DNA of 64,000 bases. It comes from Siphonodentalium dalli (Eukaryota; Mollusca; Scaphopoda; Gadilida; Siphonodentaliidae). The position numbers were made by a program, and so were the translations under genes. The stretch's first letter is position 1. Every line of letters starts with the position of its first letter. Where the stretch lies: NCBI GenBank assembly GCA_032622095.1, contig CP136063.1:87271980-87335979 (forward strand), written 5' to 3'. The notes below the pieces were generated by a model. That model was not told the DNA's origin. It ran no database searches and saw nothing but the letters and a program-made list of their open reading frames with translations. Of this stretch, positions 1-11,790 are shown piece after piece.

Positions 1-68
1 TACGAGTTTCTGTAAATTTAAGACAAATTTAATTTGAAAACAAGTTGGCACTGTGCCTTGATATTTTC

Positions 69-263
69 ATGTAATGTCAGTCACGCTAACATTGAACGAT
101 GCCATTTTATCATCGCTTGACTAAACTCAGAATAATGCATATTTTAGGGTGCACCCGGCACAAGCCAACATCACACATAGAAATAAGATTATATATTTAT
201 AAATGTTGCTCTATTCATCACAATGAATCTGGAAAAAGTTCTTTGAATGTAATGTCAGTCACG
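69..263. repeat. 17-bp direct repeat flanking about 160 bp
   Basis: ATGTAATGTCAGTCACG occurs at about 70-86 and again at 247-263. The 160 bases between do not match the flanks. This could be a target-site duplication around a short retroelement, but no tail or promoter box is visible. The rest of 1-263 shows nothing recognisable. Confidence 0.3.
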
Positions 264-379
264 TGGAATTGCCCATCTGTATCTGTATTAGGTTCAGCGT
301 AGGATCCTTCCGGATATAAAATTATAAGTACGCTGGTGCTGGATCAGTATGATGCCATTGATGGTGTTTGACTGCTGGA

Positions 380-3300
380 TTATGTTGTCTCCAGCAGTGA
401 GCAGGTCTGGCAAATGTGAGAATACAGGTACAATAGCTGTATTCAGCTATAAATTATACTCTCAAACCGGCTGTTTTTCGATAATAAACTAGAAGTGCTA
501 ATTTGCGCATCAAAATTAGGCTACCATATTCTCCGGTCACCCTCAACCAAATCAAAATAGTCGCTTGTGTTCTGACAAAGTGTTGCCTTTTGTCGACACG
601 GCAATTCTGATTTTGTGTGAAAACTTACTACGGCAGTCGATGTCCGTAAATATTCTGGGGACTATTTTCTGCAAATGCATTCATTAACTCACTTGTAAAA
701 TAAAGATCAAATTCATCCCAAACACTCGTTTACTTCTTCCCGATGCTAAACCGGTAGGGGGCGTTAGAATGATGTACCTATATTGTCATTTATTGAGCAT
801 TTAGAATTACATACCACTAGCGGTTTGTGAGTGATACATGGTAACTATTCATAACGGTATATACAGATAGTGTGCGGCATATTGCAAATGTATGGCACAA
901 CATAGGGACAACTGAAATGAAAATGCGACTTATATAATTTCTGAAGTATATTTCAAACATGAAGTCCTGGTCGTTAGCGAGTCAGAACTATTCAATCTGT
1001 TTTGGCGGGAAAATATATAATGTGTGAAAACTTACTAAACATAACATTGGTATTTGTATTTTCGCGATTCGACATACATGTATGCGTTTCCGTATTTTTG
1101 GAGAGAATCAGCTCAAGCAGTGAGTGGAACTCGCTTGGTTAAACTCTGGCTAGAGATGTTCCCCTTTTACCTGTTTTAACGCACCAACCAAACTGAGTTT
1201 TAGCACCATCATATTGATACTTCCGGGAATGATTAAGATGTTCCATCTTCGGCGATAAATATTGTATTTAATGTATTTTTCGAGGTATTCCGCATTGCAT
1301 AAGAGAGTTATTAACCGTTATGACCGACATCGACTGCCGTAGTAAGTTTTCACACATAATCACCATCGTTGTGCCGACAAAAGGCAACACTTTGTCAGAA
1401 CACAAGCTACGATTTTGATTTGGTTGAGGGTGACGGGAGAATAGGGTAGCCTAATTTTGATGCGCAAATTAGCGCTTCTAGTTTATTATCGAAAAACAGC
1501 CGCTTTGAGAGTATAATATATAGCTGAACTTGAATACTGCTAGGTTAGCTGAATACAGCTATTGTAGCTGTATTCTCACATTTGCCAGACCTGGTGAGGG
1601 ACATGCACTTTTCACAAGCTGATTCCATTCCAGGATAGTTTTGGAGAAGAATGAATGTTTAAGTTCCTTTGTGTCGGCCTTGATCAGCTTGAAGGGTTTT
1701 GAGTTATTACACTCATAATTTTGCACGATGTTTTGTGACTGATAACCCTCGAAGTGTGTAGCAACGATCTTTCGGCCCACTTTTTTGTCGATTAGTATGT
1801 CATGGGTTGTGACAGATGGTAACTTCCCGTCAACTATCTTACGGAAGAGTGTCAACCTCTGTGTGCATCTTCTATCTTGGAGTGGGTGGAGTCCTAGATG
1901 GTCTTTCATGGCTGTAACAGCTCCTTCTTCCCTGGATCTCCAGTCATTGGTGATAAATCTGGCGGCTCGTTTCTGGATCCGTTCAATTGCATCGATGTCT
2001 TTTTGCAGGAACGGATCCCATACCTCAGCAGCATAGTCGAGTTGAGATCTTACCAACGTCTCATATGCTATTTGCTTGCTCTTTGATGGTGCCCGATGGA
2101 GGTTTCTTCTGAGGAAGCCGAGTGTACTGCTTGCCTTGTTCGTCATCTTATTTATGTGATTTGTCCATGATAGGTCGCTAGATAGTGTGACTCCAAGATA
2201 AGGGGTATCATCGACTGCTTGCAGGATGTGATTGCAGAGCTTGTACATATGGGTGGTCTTTGGTCTTATTGACATCACGGACATCACGAAGCATTTTTTG
2301 GGATTGAATCTCATACCCAAGTCGTCTGCCCATTTTTCTAGATGATTGAGGTCTTGCTGGAGTGCTTCGTGATCCCTTTGAGATGTTATTTGTCGATAGA
2401 GGAGACAGTCATCTGCAAAGAGACGTGTTTGTGATGTTACACATTCTGGCAGGTCGTTTACGTGGCATAGGAAGAGTAGCGACCAAGGACAGTACCCTGT
2501 GGAACACCAGACTCCACTGGTTCTTCTTGGGAGCACGAGCCTTCGACAACGACTCTCATATGACGTTTAGTGAGGAAGGTGGTTAACCATTTATGGATGT
2601 TTCCTTTAATGCCATAGTTTTGCAAGTAATTTCTTGTGTGGAACAGTATCAAATGCTTTTCTAAAATCGAGGACTATCATGTCAGTCTGGATTTTCTTGT
2701 CGAAGGAGGTGAATAGGTCTTGAGTAGTGTTTATCAGTTGAGTCACGCATGAATGGCCGTTCCGGAATCCATGGTTTAAGCCGGTTAAGATTTTGTGTTT
2801 TTCTAGATGGTTCATGATGTGTCGATAGATGATATGTTCCAATATTTTGCAGCTGACAGATGCAAGGGAGACAGGTCTATAATTCTCTGCTACATGTATA
2901 TCACCTTTCTTGTAAACAGGTGTGATGTTTGCATTGAGCCAATCGTTTGGGAGGCTTCCTGTGTCTATTGACCTTTCAAATATGTGTTTCAGGCCTGGAG
3001 CGATGTGGTAAGCGCAGGTACGGAGCACTATATTTGGGATGGCATCGGGTCCTGGAGCCTTTGATTGTTTCACATCTAGTAATAGTTTCGTGACGCCATC
3101 GAGTGATATGTTAAGCGGTTCAATCCATGGTGTCGATGCAGTTGATGTATGGCTTGCTCTGGTGGGGTCGGTATCTTTTGTAAAAACTGACCGAAATTGT
3201 TCCACTAATATCTCTGCTTTGTCGCGGCTGCTGTTTAGTAGTTGGCTTTTTCTTTTAAGCGGAGGTACTCCAATGTTGTCTTGGCGTTTGGCTTTCATGT

Positions 3301-5188
3301 AGGCCCAGAATGGTTTTGAGCTCTTCTTGGACATACCATCCAGCATGATTCGATTGATGTAGTCCCATTCTGCCCTTTTTAGCTCCATTTTACAGGCCTT
3401 CTGATGTTTGCGGTATTTTTCCCAGGCCTCTTCTGATGTTTTGGCTTTCTTGTACAGCCTAGCTTTCTTTCTGAGCATCCTCTTTGTCTTTTTGGTGATC
3501 CATGGAGCTCTTTGTTTCTTTCTAGTTTGGCTTTTTGGTACATGTTCGTCTATGGAAGCCATTATTCCATTTTTCAGGTCATCCCATAGGCAGTTCACTG
3601 GTGTGTCCAAATTGCTGTCGATGATAGTGCGGCAGACTTTGTCGATGTCCATGACAATTTTGTCCCATGGTGCTTTTTTGAAGGAGTATGTTGTTCTCGG
3701 GGTATCATTCTGTCGGTAAGGAGTGGTGTAGCAGTCAGTGATTATGATGTCATGATCTGAGATGCCAGGTGCGCATGATGTTGATTTAATTAGAGATGGA
3801 TTGTTTGTCAGTATTAGGTCCAGCGTGTTATTTCCTCTAGTCGGTGTTTCCTGTACCTGTGTTAGTTCAAAATCTGTAGTGAGGTCCAAGAGGGCCTCTT
3901 GTACTGGTCTATCTTGTGCATTTTTCTTGACAGATTTCTTCTCCCAGTCTATGTCAGGGCAGTTGAAGTCCCCTCCAATGATTATATTTTTCTGCCTTCT
4001 GCTGTCTAGATTTGTAAGAGATTTCCGTAGTTCTTTTATGTCCTCAATATTTCGTTTTGGCATATAAAATACAGCCACGTACAGTTCTTTGTTGTTCATC
4101 TGTATGGAGGCCCATTCTATTTCACAGTTTGTGATTAGGTTTATATTTTCGGTGGCAACTATGTCGTGTTCTGTTCCAATGAATACGCCTCCTCCCAGGG
4201 TGGTGCGGTCGTTTCTTAGGACCTTGATGCCTTCAGGAAAAACTTCCGAGGATTTTATAGCATCTTGGGTGGAGGGTAGACCAGGTTTAACCCCTCGTAG
4301 CCACGATTCTGAGCCTAGTATGATATCAGGCTTGATGTATTTAATCGCAGTTTCTAGTTGGGCTTTGTTGCTCTTTACACTTCTGCAGTTAACTGACATG
4401 ATTCTGATGTTTATTTTCGGACTCTTCGCATGGTATAAGTCATCTGGACTGTCCGTGCTGTTCTTGGATTTATTACTGCTTTTCGTCCTAGACATCTGAC
4501 TTGTTGGAATTGATCTGGAACCGATTGGACTGCTAGTCTGAAGAGGTAGGAAGGTTGATGTGTTTAAGCTATGTCCTGACTGCTCAAGGAAACTTGGTGG
4601 GTGGTATAGTGAGGAATCAAGTTCATAACTCCGAAAAGTGAAGCTGTCGCAATTTACACTATTGCATCTGCAGCATAACCATTCTCTGCTGGTTTGCTCT
4701 AGTTGGCGGTATTCCTCAAGATCTAGTTCGAGGCAAGTGCGGTGGAACCATATGTCGCACCCGTCGCAGCATACTGCTTCCTGTCCCAGTTTCACTGCAT
4801 CTTGACATAATCCACAGGGGTATGTCGATGCTTGTCTTGGCCCGGGATTTTCTTCAATGTCACCGCCTAGAAGTAATAGGATGAGTACTAATGATCTCAC
4901 TCTGTGTGGTTTTGATATACTGATGTTTGGTATATTTCTCCCTATCATCTTGTTTTTCAGCAGTAAACTGTGTAATTTCAGGTCAATGTGTGTTGTTTGT
5001 GAAGGAACATCGTTTCTATTGATCATCAGATAAAGTATTCCCAGCATAATAAGTAGTAGCGTTGAATTGAACATTTGTGGCTTCATATTTGTTCTTATTT
5101 TAAGCTGTGGTCGATAGTGGTTTCTGGTATAGCGTGGAATAGCCCACACAACCCAGTCCACTGATCTACCAACAGTTTTGTGCCGCAT
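380..5188 (-). pseudogene. LINE ORF2: 2A peptide, PHD finger, APE endonuclease, reverse transcriptase
   Basis: Would encode the retrotransposition polyprotein. From the ATG at 5188: a hydrophobic stretch at residues 40-56; a 2A ribosome-skipping motif GDIEENPGP at 109-117; a PHD-type zinc finger from C125 (CGLC, CDGC, WFHRTC, CCRC); an APE endonuclease (SVNCRS, SESWL, GGDFNCPDIDW, SDHDIIITD); then RT blocks (APGPDAIPN, NYRPVSL, VLDFRKAFDTV, GVPQGTVLG, FADD). The frame breaks near 2612-2625, probably by slippage in a CAAAACTA-type repeat, and again by one base near 2478. A transposon at 402-1593 separates the last residues. The ATG overlaps the upstream esterase frame by 23 bases, suggesting coupled translation in the parent element. 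Family assignment is firm to CR1-like level. Confidence 0.85.
402..1593. mobile_element. Inverted-repeat DNA transposon with 5-bp TSD, inside the LINE
   Basis: Both ends begin CAGGTCTGGCAAATGTGAGA when read inward, and the imperfect inverted repeats run about 200-250 bases (402 to about 650, and about 1320-1593). The element is flanked by GTGAG at 397-401 and 1594-1598. The LINE frame continues across the insertion once it is removed, so both boundaries are certain. No coding region is visible inside, so it is non-autonomous. A second element with CAGGTCA ends and a 5-bp duplication lies at 16066-16594. I cannot assign the superfamily. Confidence 0.85.
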
Positions 5189-5627
5189 GTTCTCTAATTT
5201 TCCGTAGCCATACCTTACTCAGTCTTTTGTCGGGATGGATGCCATCTTTGTATGCTGAGTAGCTATATTTTGTCACTATTCCTCGTCGGTGTTTTGGGTT
5301 TCTGGTGAGGTCAATTGAAAACTTCGGAGTAGTAGAGCCTAGGCTATTGTTCAGGCGATGGATTTGACGATTTAGGTCTGTGGTGGTATCTTCAAGCCAC
5401 GCTTGGTCTTGTTGGGTGGAATGAGGTATAGGTGGTACTCGTGGAAACCTTCTTCTATTCCTGTCGTGTTTGTTCTGGTGTTTCCGGTAGACTTCTTTGT
5501 TGAAGTCACTTATGGAGAATGGTGGTATCTCTAGGAATGTGATTTTTAGGTTCCTTTGATGAAAGAAGCGATCCACTATTCTTCTGTAGTATCTTGTTAT
5601 TTGGTCTACGGTTATATTTCTTGATAT
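5166..5627 (-). pseudogene. LINE ORF1 remnant: C-terminal part of SGNH/GDSL esterase
   Basis: Open from 5627 to a TAG at 5166-5168. The C-terminal end carries YKDGIHPDKRLSKVWLRKI, matching the D-x-x-H block of SGNH esterases that CR1-like elements encode in ORF1. The N-terminal part of the esterase, with the GxSN blocks, is absent: an in-frame TGA stands at 5628-5630 and the recognisable element ends about 60 bases further out. It overlaps the start of ORF2 in another frame. Identification rests on the motif and its position next to ORF2. Confidence 0.6.
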
Positions 5628-5696
5628 TCAGTAACAGTCCTGGGAATCACGTCCATCCATGTACAGGATGTAATAAATTGATTAAAATAATAATAA

Positions 5697-6168
5697 TTAA
5701 AGGCCCACTTAAAGTCTTAATTTTCGAACCCCCAAATCACATTATTATAAAATATATGCATATTATATATCATTTGAACGAGGAAGTTCTATAACATTGT
5801 ATTTAAACTTATCCGATGTAATAAACTGTGAACATGTTATTGTTGAGTTTACAATGTGTACGTGTTGTGCTTAAGTTTCATCTGGTTTTGTTGTTCAAAC
5901 TGAGTGGATTATTTCCAATGGAGGGGAATAACTCTATATTTTATAGGATAGATTTATTCCCCTTCCATTGAAAATTTTCAGTTTTAATTCTGTTGCATTC
6001 TGGGAGCAAAACGGGGGGGGGGGGGGGGGGTATCTTTTATGATTTCAGCTGTTTTCTATTTTGCTATGGGCATGCATCTTCTGAGATACAGTCTACAGTA
6101 CAGATGTTTCAAAATCAAATGGCATTGAATTATAGTATTTTAATCATATTTTATGGCATAGATTATTG
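5697..6168 (+). repeat. TTAA-type MITE (AGGCCCACTT family), left part
   Basis: Begins TTAA AGGCCCACTT and shares most of its length with copies at 25766-26242, 33788-34246, 35574-35982 and 43150-43390. Conserved landmarks are a segment near ATAAACTGTGAACATGTT, a segment near GGAAGGGGAATAACTCTA, and TTTTAATCATATTTT. It stops at about 6168, where the palindromic cluster is inserted; GATTGTTATTAAAACC at about 10476 is the resumed sequence. A run of 20 G lies near 6010-6030. Confidence 0.7.
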
Positions 6169-6673
6169 CAATTTATGGGAGGCCAAATTCACATTTAATA
6201 ATCAATTGCGCTTAAGCGCAATTCATGGTTATATGTAACAAAACACCCCTGGTGAATAAATAGGTTTCTCCATAACTTAGCATTAACTCCTATTGACATG
6301 TCACCTCTTGGTTTCATTGGTTTGATTGGGTAGGGAGCTAGCCCAACTTCTTTATCAAAATGGCTGACTCGCAATAGTATCACCTTCTGTTTTAGTTGGA
6401 GCGACTCGTGATAGCATTATATTATCTTCGGTATATATTAGTTGGGGCTACTTGCAATAGCATTACTTTCTGTATTAGTCGGGGCGACATTGATTTTCTT
6501 AAATTTTCGAGTATACAGGCACACCATATGAGGGAAGCAAGCCCTCGAAAAACTAGAGCTCCAGGACTAAGACACCAAAGCTCCAGTGATTACACACCAT
6601 TTTTTGGACAGGGATGCTGATAATATGAAAATAGGGTTTTTTCCCCCTGATTTAAGTCAATAAGTAAACCATA

Positions 6674-6849
6674 CAGTAATGCTCTAATTAATCGACTCCT
6701 TAACCACAGCAGAATTATGGATAACATTTCAGGATTTAGTCGGAAATATGGCTTGTTGCCATTCATTGGAAAGCTCTCGAGAGCTTTTCGATGAATGGCA
6801 ACAAGATGGCAACAAATGGTTAAGAAGTCGATTAATTAGAGCATTACTG
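6674..6849. mobile_element. Mariner-type foldback MITE, copy 1
   Basis: Perfect or near-perfect inverted ends CAGTAATGCTCTAATTAATC flanked by TA. The centre contains a hairpin around GGAAAGCTCTCGAGAGCTTTTC. Related copies lie at 28878-29033, 33513-33658 and 45500-45571. TA flanks and CAGT ends fit Tc1/mariner mobilisation. Confidence 0.75.
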
Positions 6850-8071
6850 TATGAGGTAAGAAAGCCCTCATGCAGTGACACCGCATGCATGTACTAGTAT
6901 AGGCTAAAATCTGTGCAAAAATACATTAAAAACATCATACAAAAAATTACTAAGAGTTCCGGGAAGGCGACATCAATTCTTTGGATAGAGGGATGCTGAT
7001 AATATGTAATTAGGGATTCTCCTTGTTGAACACATACTCACAGTTGACTGTTGAGTACAGGTCAAAATTAGCCCAATGCTCATCTTGTGTTGCTAGGTGA
7101 TACACCAGGTCATGCTAATAGTTTATGGGTAGGTTAGATAGTAGTCACAATTATGCTTAAGCGCAATTGATTGCGCTTAAGCGCAATTGATTGCGCTTAA
7201 GCGCAATTAATTGCGCTTAAGCGTATTTAATTACGCTTAAGTGTAAATGCCCTATTTACGCTTAAGCACAATATGTGGTATTTGCGCTTAAGCGCAATTC
7301 ATTATTAAATGTGAATTTGGCCTCCCATACAAATTCACATTTAATAATTGCACTTAACTTAAGCGCAAACAATTGCGCAAATATATGGGAGGCCAAATTC
7401 ACATTTAATAATGAATTACGCTTAAGCTTAAATATTTGTACTTAACGTAATGAATTGCGCTTAAATGCAAATACCACATATTGTGCTTAAGCACACATAG
7501 GGCATTTACACTTAAGTGTAATGAATTGCAATTAAGCACAATTAACTGCACTTAAGCATAATTGTAACTACTATCTAACCTACTCCTAAACTATTGGCAT
7601 GACCTGGTGTATCACCTAGCATCACAAGAGGAGCATTGAGCTAATTATAACCTGTTTTAATTAGCCTAGCTGAGTACTCAACAATCAACTGTGAGTATGT
7701 GTACAACAATCAAAGATAGGCCTAATCCCTAATTACATATTATCAGCATCCCTATATCCAAACAAATTGATGTCTCCTTCCCGGAAATCTGGTATATTTT
7801 TATATAATTTTTTTTAAGTATTTTTGCACAGATTTGGGCCATTACTATCGTCATATAGCATGCATGTGGTGTTACTTCATGAGGGCTTGCTTACCTTCCA
7901 AACCAATGAAAACAAGATGTGTTATTTCAATAGGAGTTAAGGCTAAGTTATGGATAAACCTATTTATTCACCAGGGGTGTTTAGTTACATATAACCATGA
8001 ATTGATTGCACTTAAGTGCAAATAAGCACACTTAAGTGCAATTAATTGTGATTACGCACAATTAATTGTGC

Positions 8072-8446
8072 TTAACCCTTTACCCAACAAACCGGCCAAA
8101 ACAGGCCAAATAAAGCTTCAACAGCCTAAAATATCTTCGGTCTGTCTCAATAGAACCATACAAATATGGATATCATTGGAACCGGCTCCTTGACCACATT
8201 GTGATAGTTACAGTTATACCCTGTGCCAATGCATTCTCTTATATATGCGAGTCGACCTATGCATTGGCCTAAAAAAAATCTGTTTTTAACACTTTTTACC
8301 ATTTTTTCTTACATTCTTTAACAATTTTATAATTTTTAATGTGTTAAGCCAATGCATTCTCTTATATATGCAAGGCGACCTATGGTCGACTCGCATATAT
8401 AAGAGAATGCATTGGAACAGGGCCGTTCTGTTGGGTAAAGGGTTAA
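8072..8446. mobile_element. TTAA-type MITE with TTAACCCTTTACCCAACA ends, copy 1
   Basis: Ends are TTAACCCTTTACCCAACA and its reverse complement. The interior carries three copies of CCAATGCATTCTCTTATATA in hairpin orientation. It is nearly identical to 35178-35577. TTAA flanks and CCCTTT ends fit piggyBac-type mobilisation. It is nested in the palindromic cluster. Confidence 0.75.
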
Positions 8447-9487
8447 GTGCCTTTCAATTGCACTTAAGCATAATTATTTGCACTTAAGCGCAATAATGCC
8501 GCAATTAATTATTAAATGTGAATTTGGCCTCCCATACAAATACCACATATTGTGCTTAAGCACAAATAGAGCATTTACGCTTAAGCATAATGAATTGCGC
8601 TTAAGCGCAATTAATTGCACTTAAGTGCAATTAATTGCACTTAAGCACAATTAGTTGCACTTAGGTGTAATTGTAACTACTATCTAACCTACCCATAAAC
8701 TATTGGTATGAACTGGTGTATCACCTAGAAACACAAGAGGAGCATTGGACTAATTTTAGCCTATTTTAATTATCCTTAGCAGCTGGCCTGAGTTCTCAAC
8801 TGTCAGCTGTGAGTATGTGTTCAACAATGATAATCCCTAATTACATATTATCAGAATCCCTATATCCAAAGAATTGATGTCTCCTTACCGGAACTCTAGT
8901 AATTTTGTATATGATGTTTTTGTATGTATTTTTGCACAGATTTGTGCCAGTACTACGGCCATATACTATAGCATGAATGTGGTGTCACTGCATGAGGGCT
9001 TGCTGACCTCATATGGTTTACTCATTGACTTAAATCAGGGAAAAAGCCCTATTTTCATATTATCAGCATCCCTGTCCCAAAAATTGGTGTCTCATTCCTG
9101 GAGCTTTGGTGTCTCAGTCCTTGAGCTCTAGTTTTTTTTATTAAGTCAGCATCTCTTGCACAGATCTATAGTATTTCAATGGTCATATAGCGCGAATGTG
9201 GTGTCACTGAGGGCTTGCTTCCCTCATATGGTGTGTCTGTATACTCAAAAATTGAAGAAAATAAAGTCACCCCAACTAATACAGAAGCTAGGTAATGCTA
9301 CTCTTGGGCTCCAAATAAACATGCATGTTTATTATTTTTCTTGGGAAATCCCCCCCCCCCCCCCCCTGCACAGTGCTTATTTGGGTCTGCACGTTTATTA
9401 ATATTTTGAAGCTATGAAAATTTAAATCAGCACAAATTCAAGATTTCTATATGATTCTGATGTAAAAATGATGGGCTTTGCTTTTGC

Positions 9488-9883
9488 ATGTACTCTTGAG
9501 TGCCTAATAAAAGTACAGGGTGGAATAATAGTACAGGTTGGAAAATGTCGCGTAACTGAATAATAGTACAGGGCGGAATAAACGTACAGACTGGAAATAT
9601 TAGTACCATACATCCCAACAAAACGCACCATCTGACTGGTTTACTGATGCCATGTGACAGAAACAGTTTTGATGGATAGCCAGGTCTGTGAATCTACAGT
9701 GTGCTGATCACTGTCAACAATCAGAGTTCATTTATCTATGAATAACACAATTTAAGATTGGTGAATTATTTCTTTTGGTTAATTTAATAAACGTACAGGA
9801 CCAAATAACGATCGTACAGGTGGGAATTTTACCTCGATTTTAATAATCGTGCATGTATGTTTATTAGGCACTCAAGAGTACAT
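9488..9883. mobile_element. Small inverted-repeat element with repeated GTACAGG words
   Basis: A 24-base inverted repeat containing TGTACTCTTGAGTGCCTAAT stands at 9488-9511 and 9860-9883. Just inside both ends are repeated words of the type AATAATAGTACAGG. Related words in the opposite orientation flank it (9366-9400 and 10003-10066, TGCACTATTATTTGGG). No coding capacity. Superfamily not assigned. Confidence 0.55.
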
Positions 9884-10507
9884 ATTCAAGTACACCACAT
9901 GATACATACATATACCTGTACTACATGTTGACTCGTATACTTGAACCATCTATAAAAATTATTTGGTTAACCACAGTTGATGTTTTGCTCAGAGTTCCCC
10001 CTGCACTATTATTTGGGTCTGTACTTTTATTAACTTTCAATGGAGTCCCCCCCTGCACTATTATTTGGGCCTAGTATCGCGAGTTGCCCCAACTAATATA
10101 TACAGAAGATAATATAATGCTATCACGAGTCGCCTCAACTGAAACAAAAGGTAAATACTTTTGCGGGTCAGTCATTTTGATAAAGAAGTTGGGCTAGCTC
10201 CCTACCCATCCAAACCAATGAAAACAAGAAGTGATATGTCAATAGGAGTTAAGGTTAAGTTATGGATAAACCTATTTTTTCACCAGGGGTGTTTAGTTAA
10301 ATATAACCATGAATTAATTGCACTTAAGCGCAATTGATTTTAATAAGCGCAAATATTTAGTCTTAAGCGCAATTGATTGTGCTCAAGTGCAATGATTGCG
10401 CTTAAGTGCAATGATTGCTCTTAAGCACAATTCATTGCACTTAAGAACAATGTGAATTTGGCCTCCCATAATAGATTGTTATTAAAACCGTACATTGTCC
10501 ATTGATT

Positions 10508-11790
10508 CGCACCCGTAACCCCTATTATTCGGATCATCACTGGTTGGCTATTCGTGAACTAACTATTTGTATATTGGGTGGTTTTCTCCAAAATGCTGAG
10601 GAATCCCTGCCACTTAGACCTGAATGAATATTCGAGGAACTAAAACAGCCATTTTCTGGTACATGTAAGTGGGGAATAGAACCCGAAGCCACGACAAATA
10701 GTTTTCACGGCTGGCTCAACCGATTTCGTGGCTGGTTAGCTAGCTAAGCCGGCTCAGTCACGACGTTCGTGGCTGACGAAATATGGCGGCTCAGTCGGCT
10801 GAGATGTTATCATTCAGCGTATTTTCGTTTCCGAAATGTTCCTAATCCCCGGTTATAGAGACGCCGTTTTTTTAGCGTTTGTGGTGAACCTGTAGAATTC
10901 CAGACCACATGTAATCTTTTGATGTTGGGCTTTTCCATTATGGCAAAAATTCACGAAGGACTGGCATGGATATACTATGTAGTTTCCCATCTAATCGGTA
11001 TAAGTAGTTATACTGGGACTTCTGTCGACTTCAGACTGCTACCATCACTGCCATCTTGCGATATATGTATGCATCATTGAATGATGAACCTGATACATGT
11101 AGTAATGATATATAATATTTCAAACTATTTTCTATTCTTATGTGAAATATTGACAAATGCCAGCGATGTCTGAGACTGGGTGTTGTCGATATAAACAATT
11201 TATATTTTAACCCTTTCAATACCGAATGGATGCGCCCATTCGGTTATATGAAAGCATGCATTGTGATAGTCTACATGTATTCCACATTAAGGGGCCCGGT
11301 GTTCTGATAATATAACAACTATGCCGTGTCCACTATTAGGCAAATATATAATGCGGTTTAGTCCTTTGCAATTCACAATACAGTTGTGCTTGACATTTAA
11401 GCCCATGCACACGGCTCAGCCATTTTACAATTCTGGCGGCGGAGATTTTTAAATGTGGCCGGCATTAGAGATAATATGGCTGGCGGCGGCTTGTGGCCAA
11501 TATGGCTGATGACGGCGGCATCGATGACGGCTTCGGGCCCTAGTGGGGAAAGATAGAAACAATCTGAATACACCAGAAAAAAATACGGAATATGATTATA
11601 TAAACACAGAATGGGCGAATGTGTGTGTGGCATGAAAATTTGTACTGTGCAATTACGTTCACATCATCTGACAATGACAATCCAGATCACAAAATTGTTA
11701 CTTGCCCAAGTATTTCTATATTATATATATTAAATATTATTAATTATTATATTTAACAAACATGATTCCTAGGGACTGTGATTCAGTATA
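10508..11790. repeat. Dispersed repeat, copy A (filled site)
   Basis: 10508-10676 plus 11543-11790 align with 56565-57000. Shared landmarks are GATTGGGTGGTTTTCTC-like sequence, GAATGAATATTCGAGGAACT, GATAGAAACAATCTGAATAC and GATTCCTAGGGACTGTG. The gap in the alignment is exactly the hAT insertion. I see no coding region and cannot name the family. Confidence 0.7.
10677..11542. mobile_element. Non-autonomous hAT element with 8-bp TSD
   Basis: The ends are TAGAACCCGAAGCC and, on the other strand, TAGGGCCCGAAGCC. Flanking 8-bp duplications GTGGGGAA lie at 10669-10676 and 11543-11550. The paralogous empty site GTGGGTAA is at 56719-56726. An 8-bp duplication and YAGNG-type ends are hAT hallmarks. 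The 866-bp interior has no transposase. Confidence 0.85.

Larger units (their letters stand above)
264..5690 (-). mobile_element. CR1-like non-LTR retrotransposon (LINE), 5'-truncated and interrupted
   Basis: A LINE lies on the minus strand: esterase tail (5627-5166), then a long ORF with a 2A peptide, PHD finger, endonuclease and reverse transcriptase (5188 to 380). A separate transposon (402-1593) sits inside the 3' end; removing it and one GTGAG copy restores the reading frame to a stop at 380-382. Beyond lies a 3' UTR of about 100 bases ending near a CAGATA duplication at about 271-290. Esterase plus PHD plus APE endonuclease plus RT is the known architecture of CR1-like elements. The 5' boundary near 5690, next to a TTAA MITE, is approximate. 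At least two frameshifts show it is dead. Confidence 0.85.
6169..10475. mobile_element. 4.3-kb palindromic foldback cluster rich in GCGCTTAAGCGC words
   Basis: The outer ends are inverted copies beginning TATGGGAGGCCAAATTCACA (about 6175, and reversed at about 10468). The inverted arms extend about 350 bases and include CACCCCTGGTGAATAAATAG and a GGGAGCTAGCCC segment. They are flanked by ATAGATT direct repeats (left about 6161, right about 10470). Inside are further partial copies: 6940-7330 (minus), 7385-7810, 7830-8030 and 8505-8910 (plus). Each is studded with variants of ATTGCGCTTAAGCGCAAT. No protein-coding region is visible. It has the form of a foldback or MULE-like non-autonomous element that was repeatedly duplicated. 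Other MITEs are nested in it. Confidence 0.7.

Noticed and set aside
1785-4499. Plus-strand frames opposite the LINE
   Set aside because: They are antisense shadows of the RT/endonuclease frame.
6672-7560. CRISPR-like array from regular CTTAAG words
   Set aside because: The words are palindromic element sequence with irregular spacing, in animal DNA.
10780-10830. First coding exon of the kinase at ATGGCGGCTCAG
   Set aside because: It lies inside the hAT insertion, hits a stop after 18 codons and does not encode a glycine loop.
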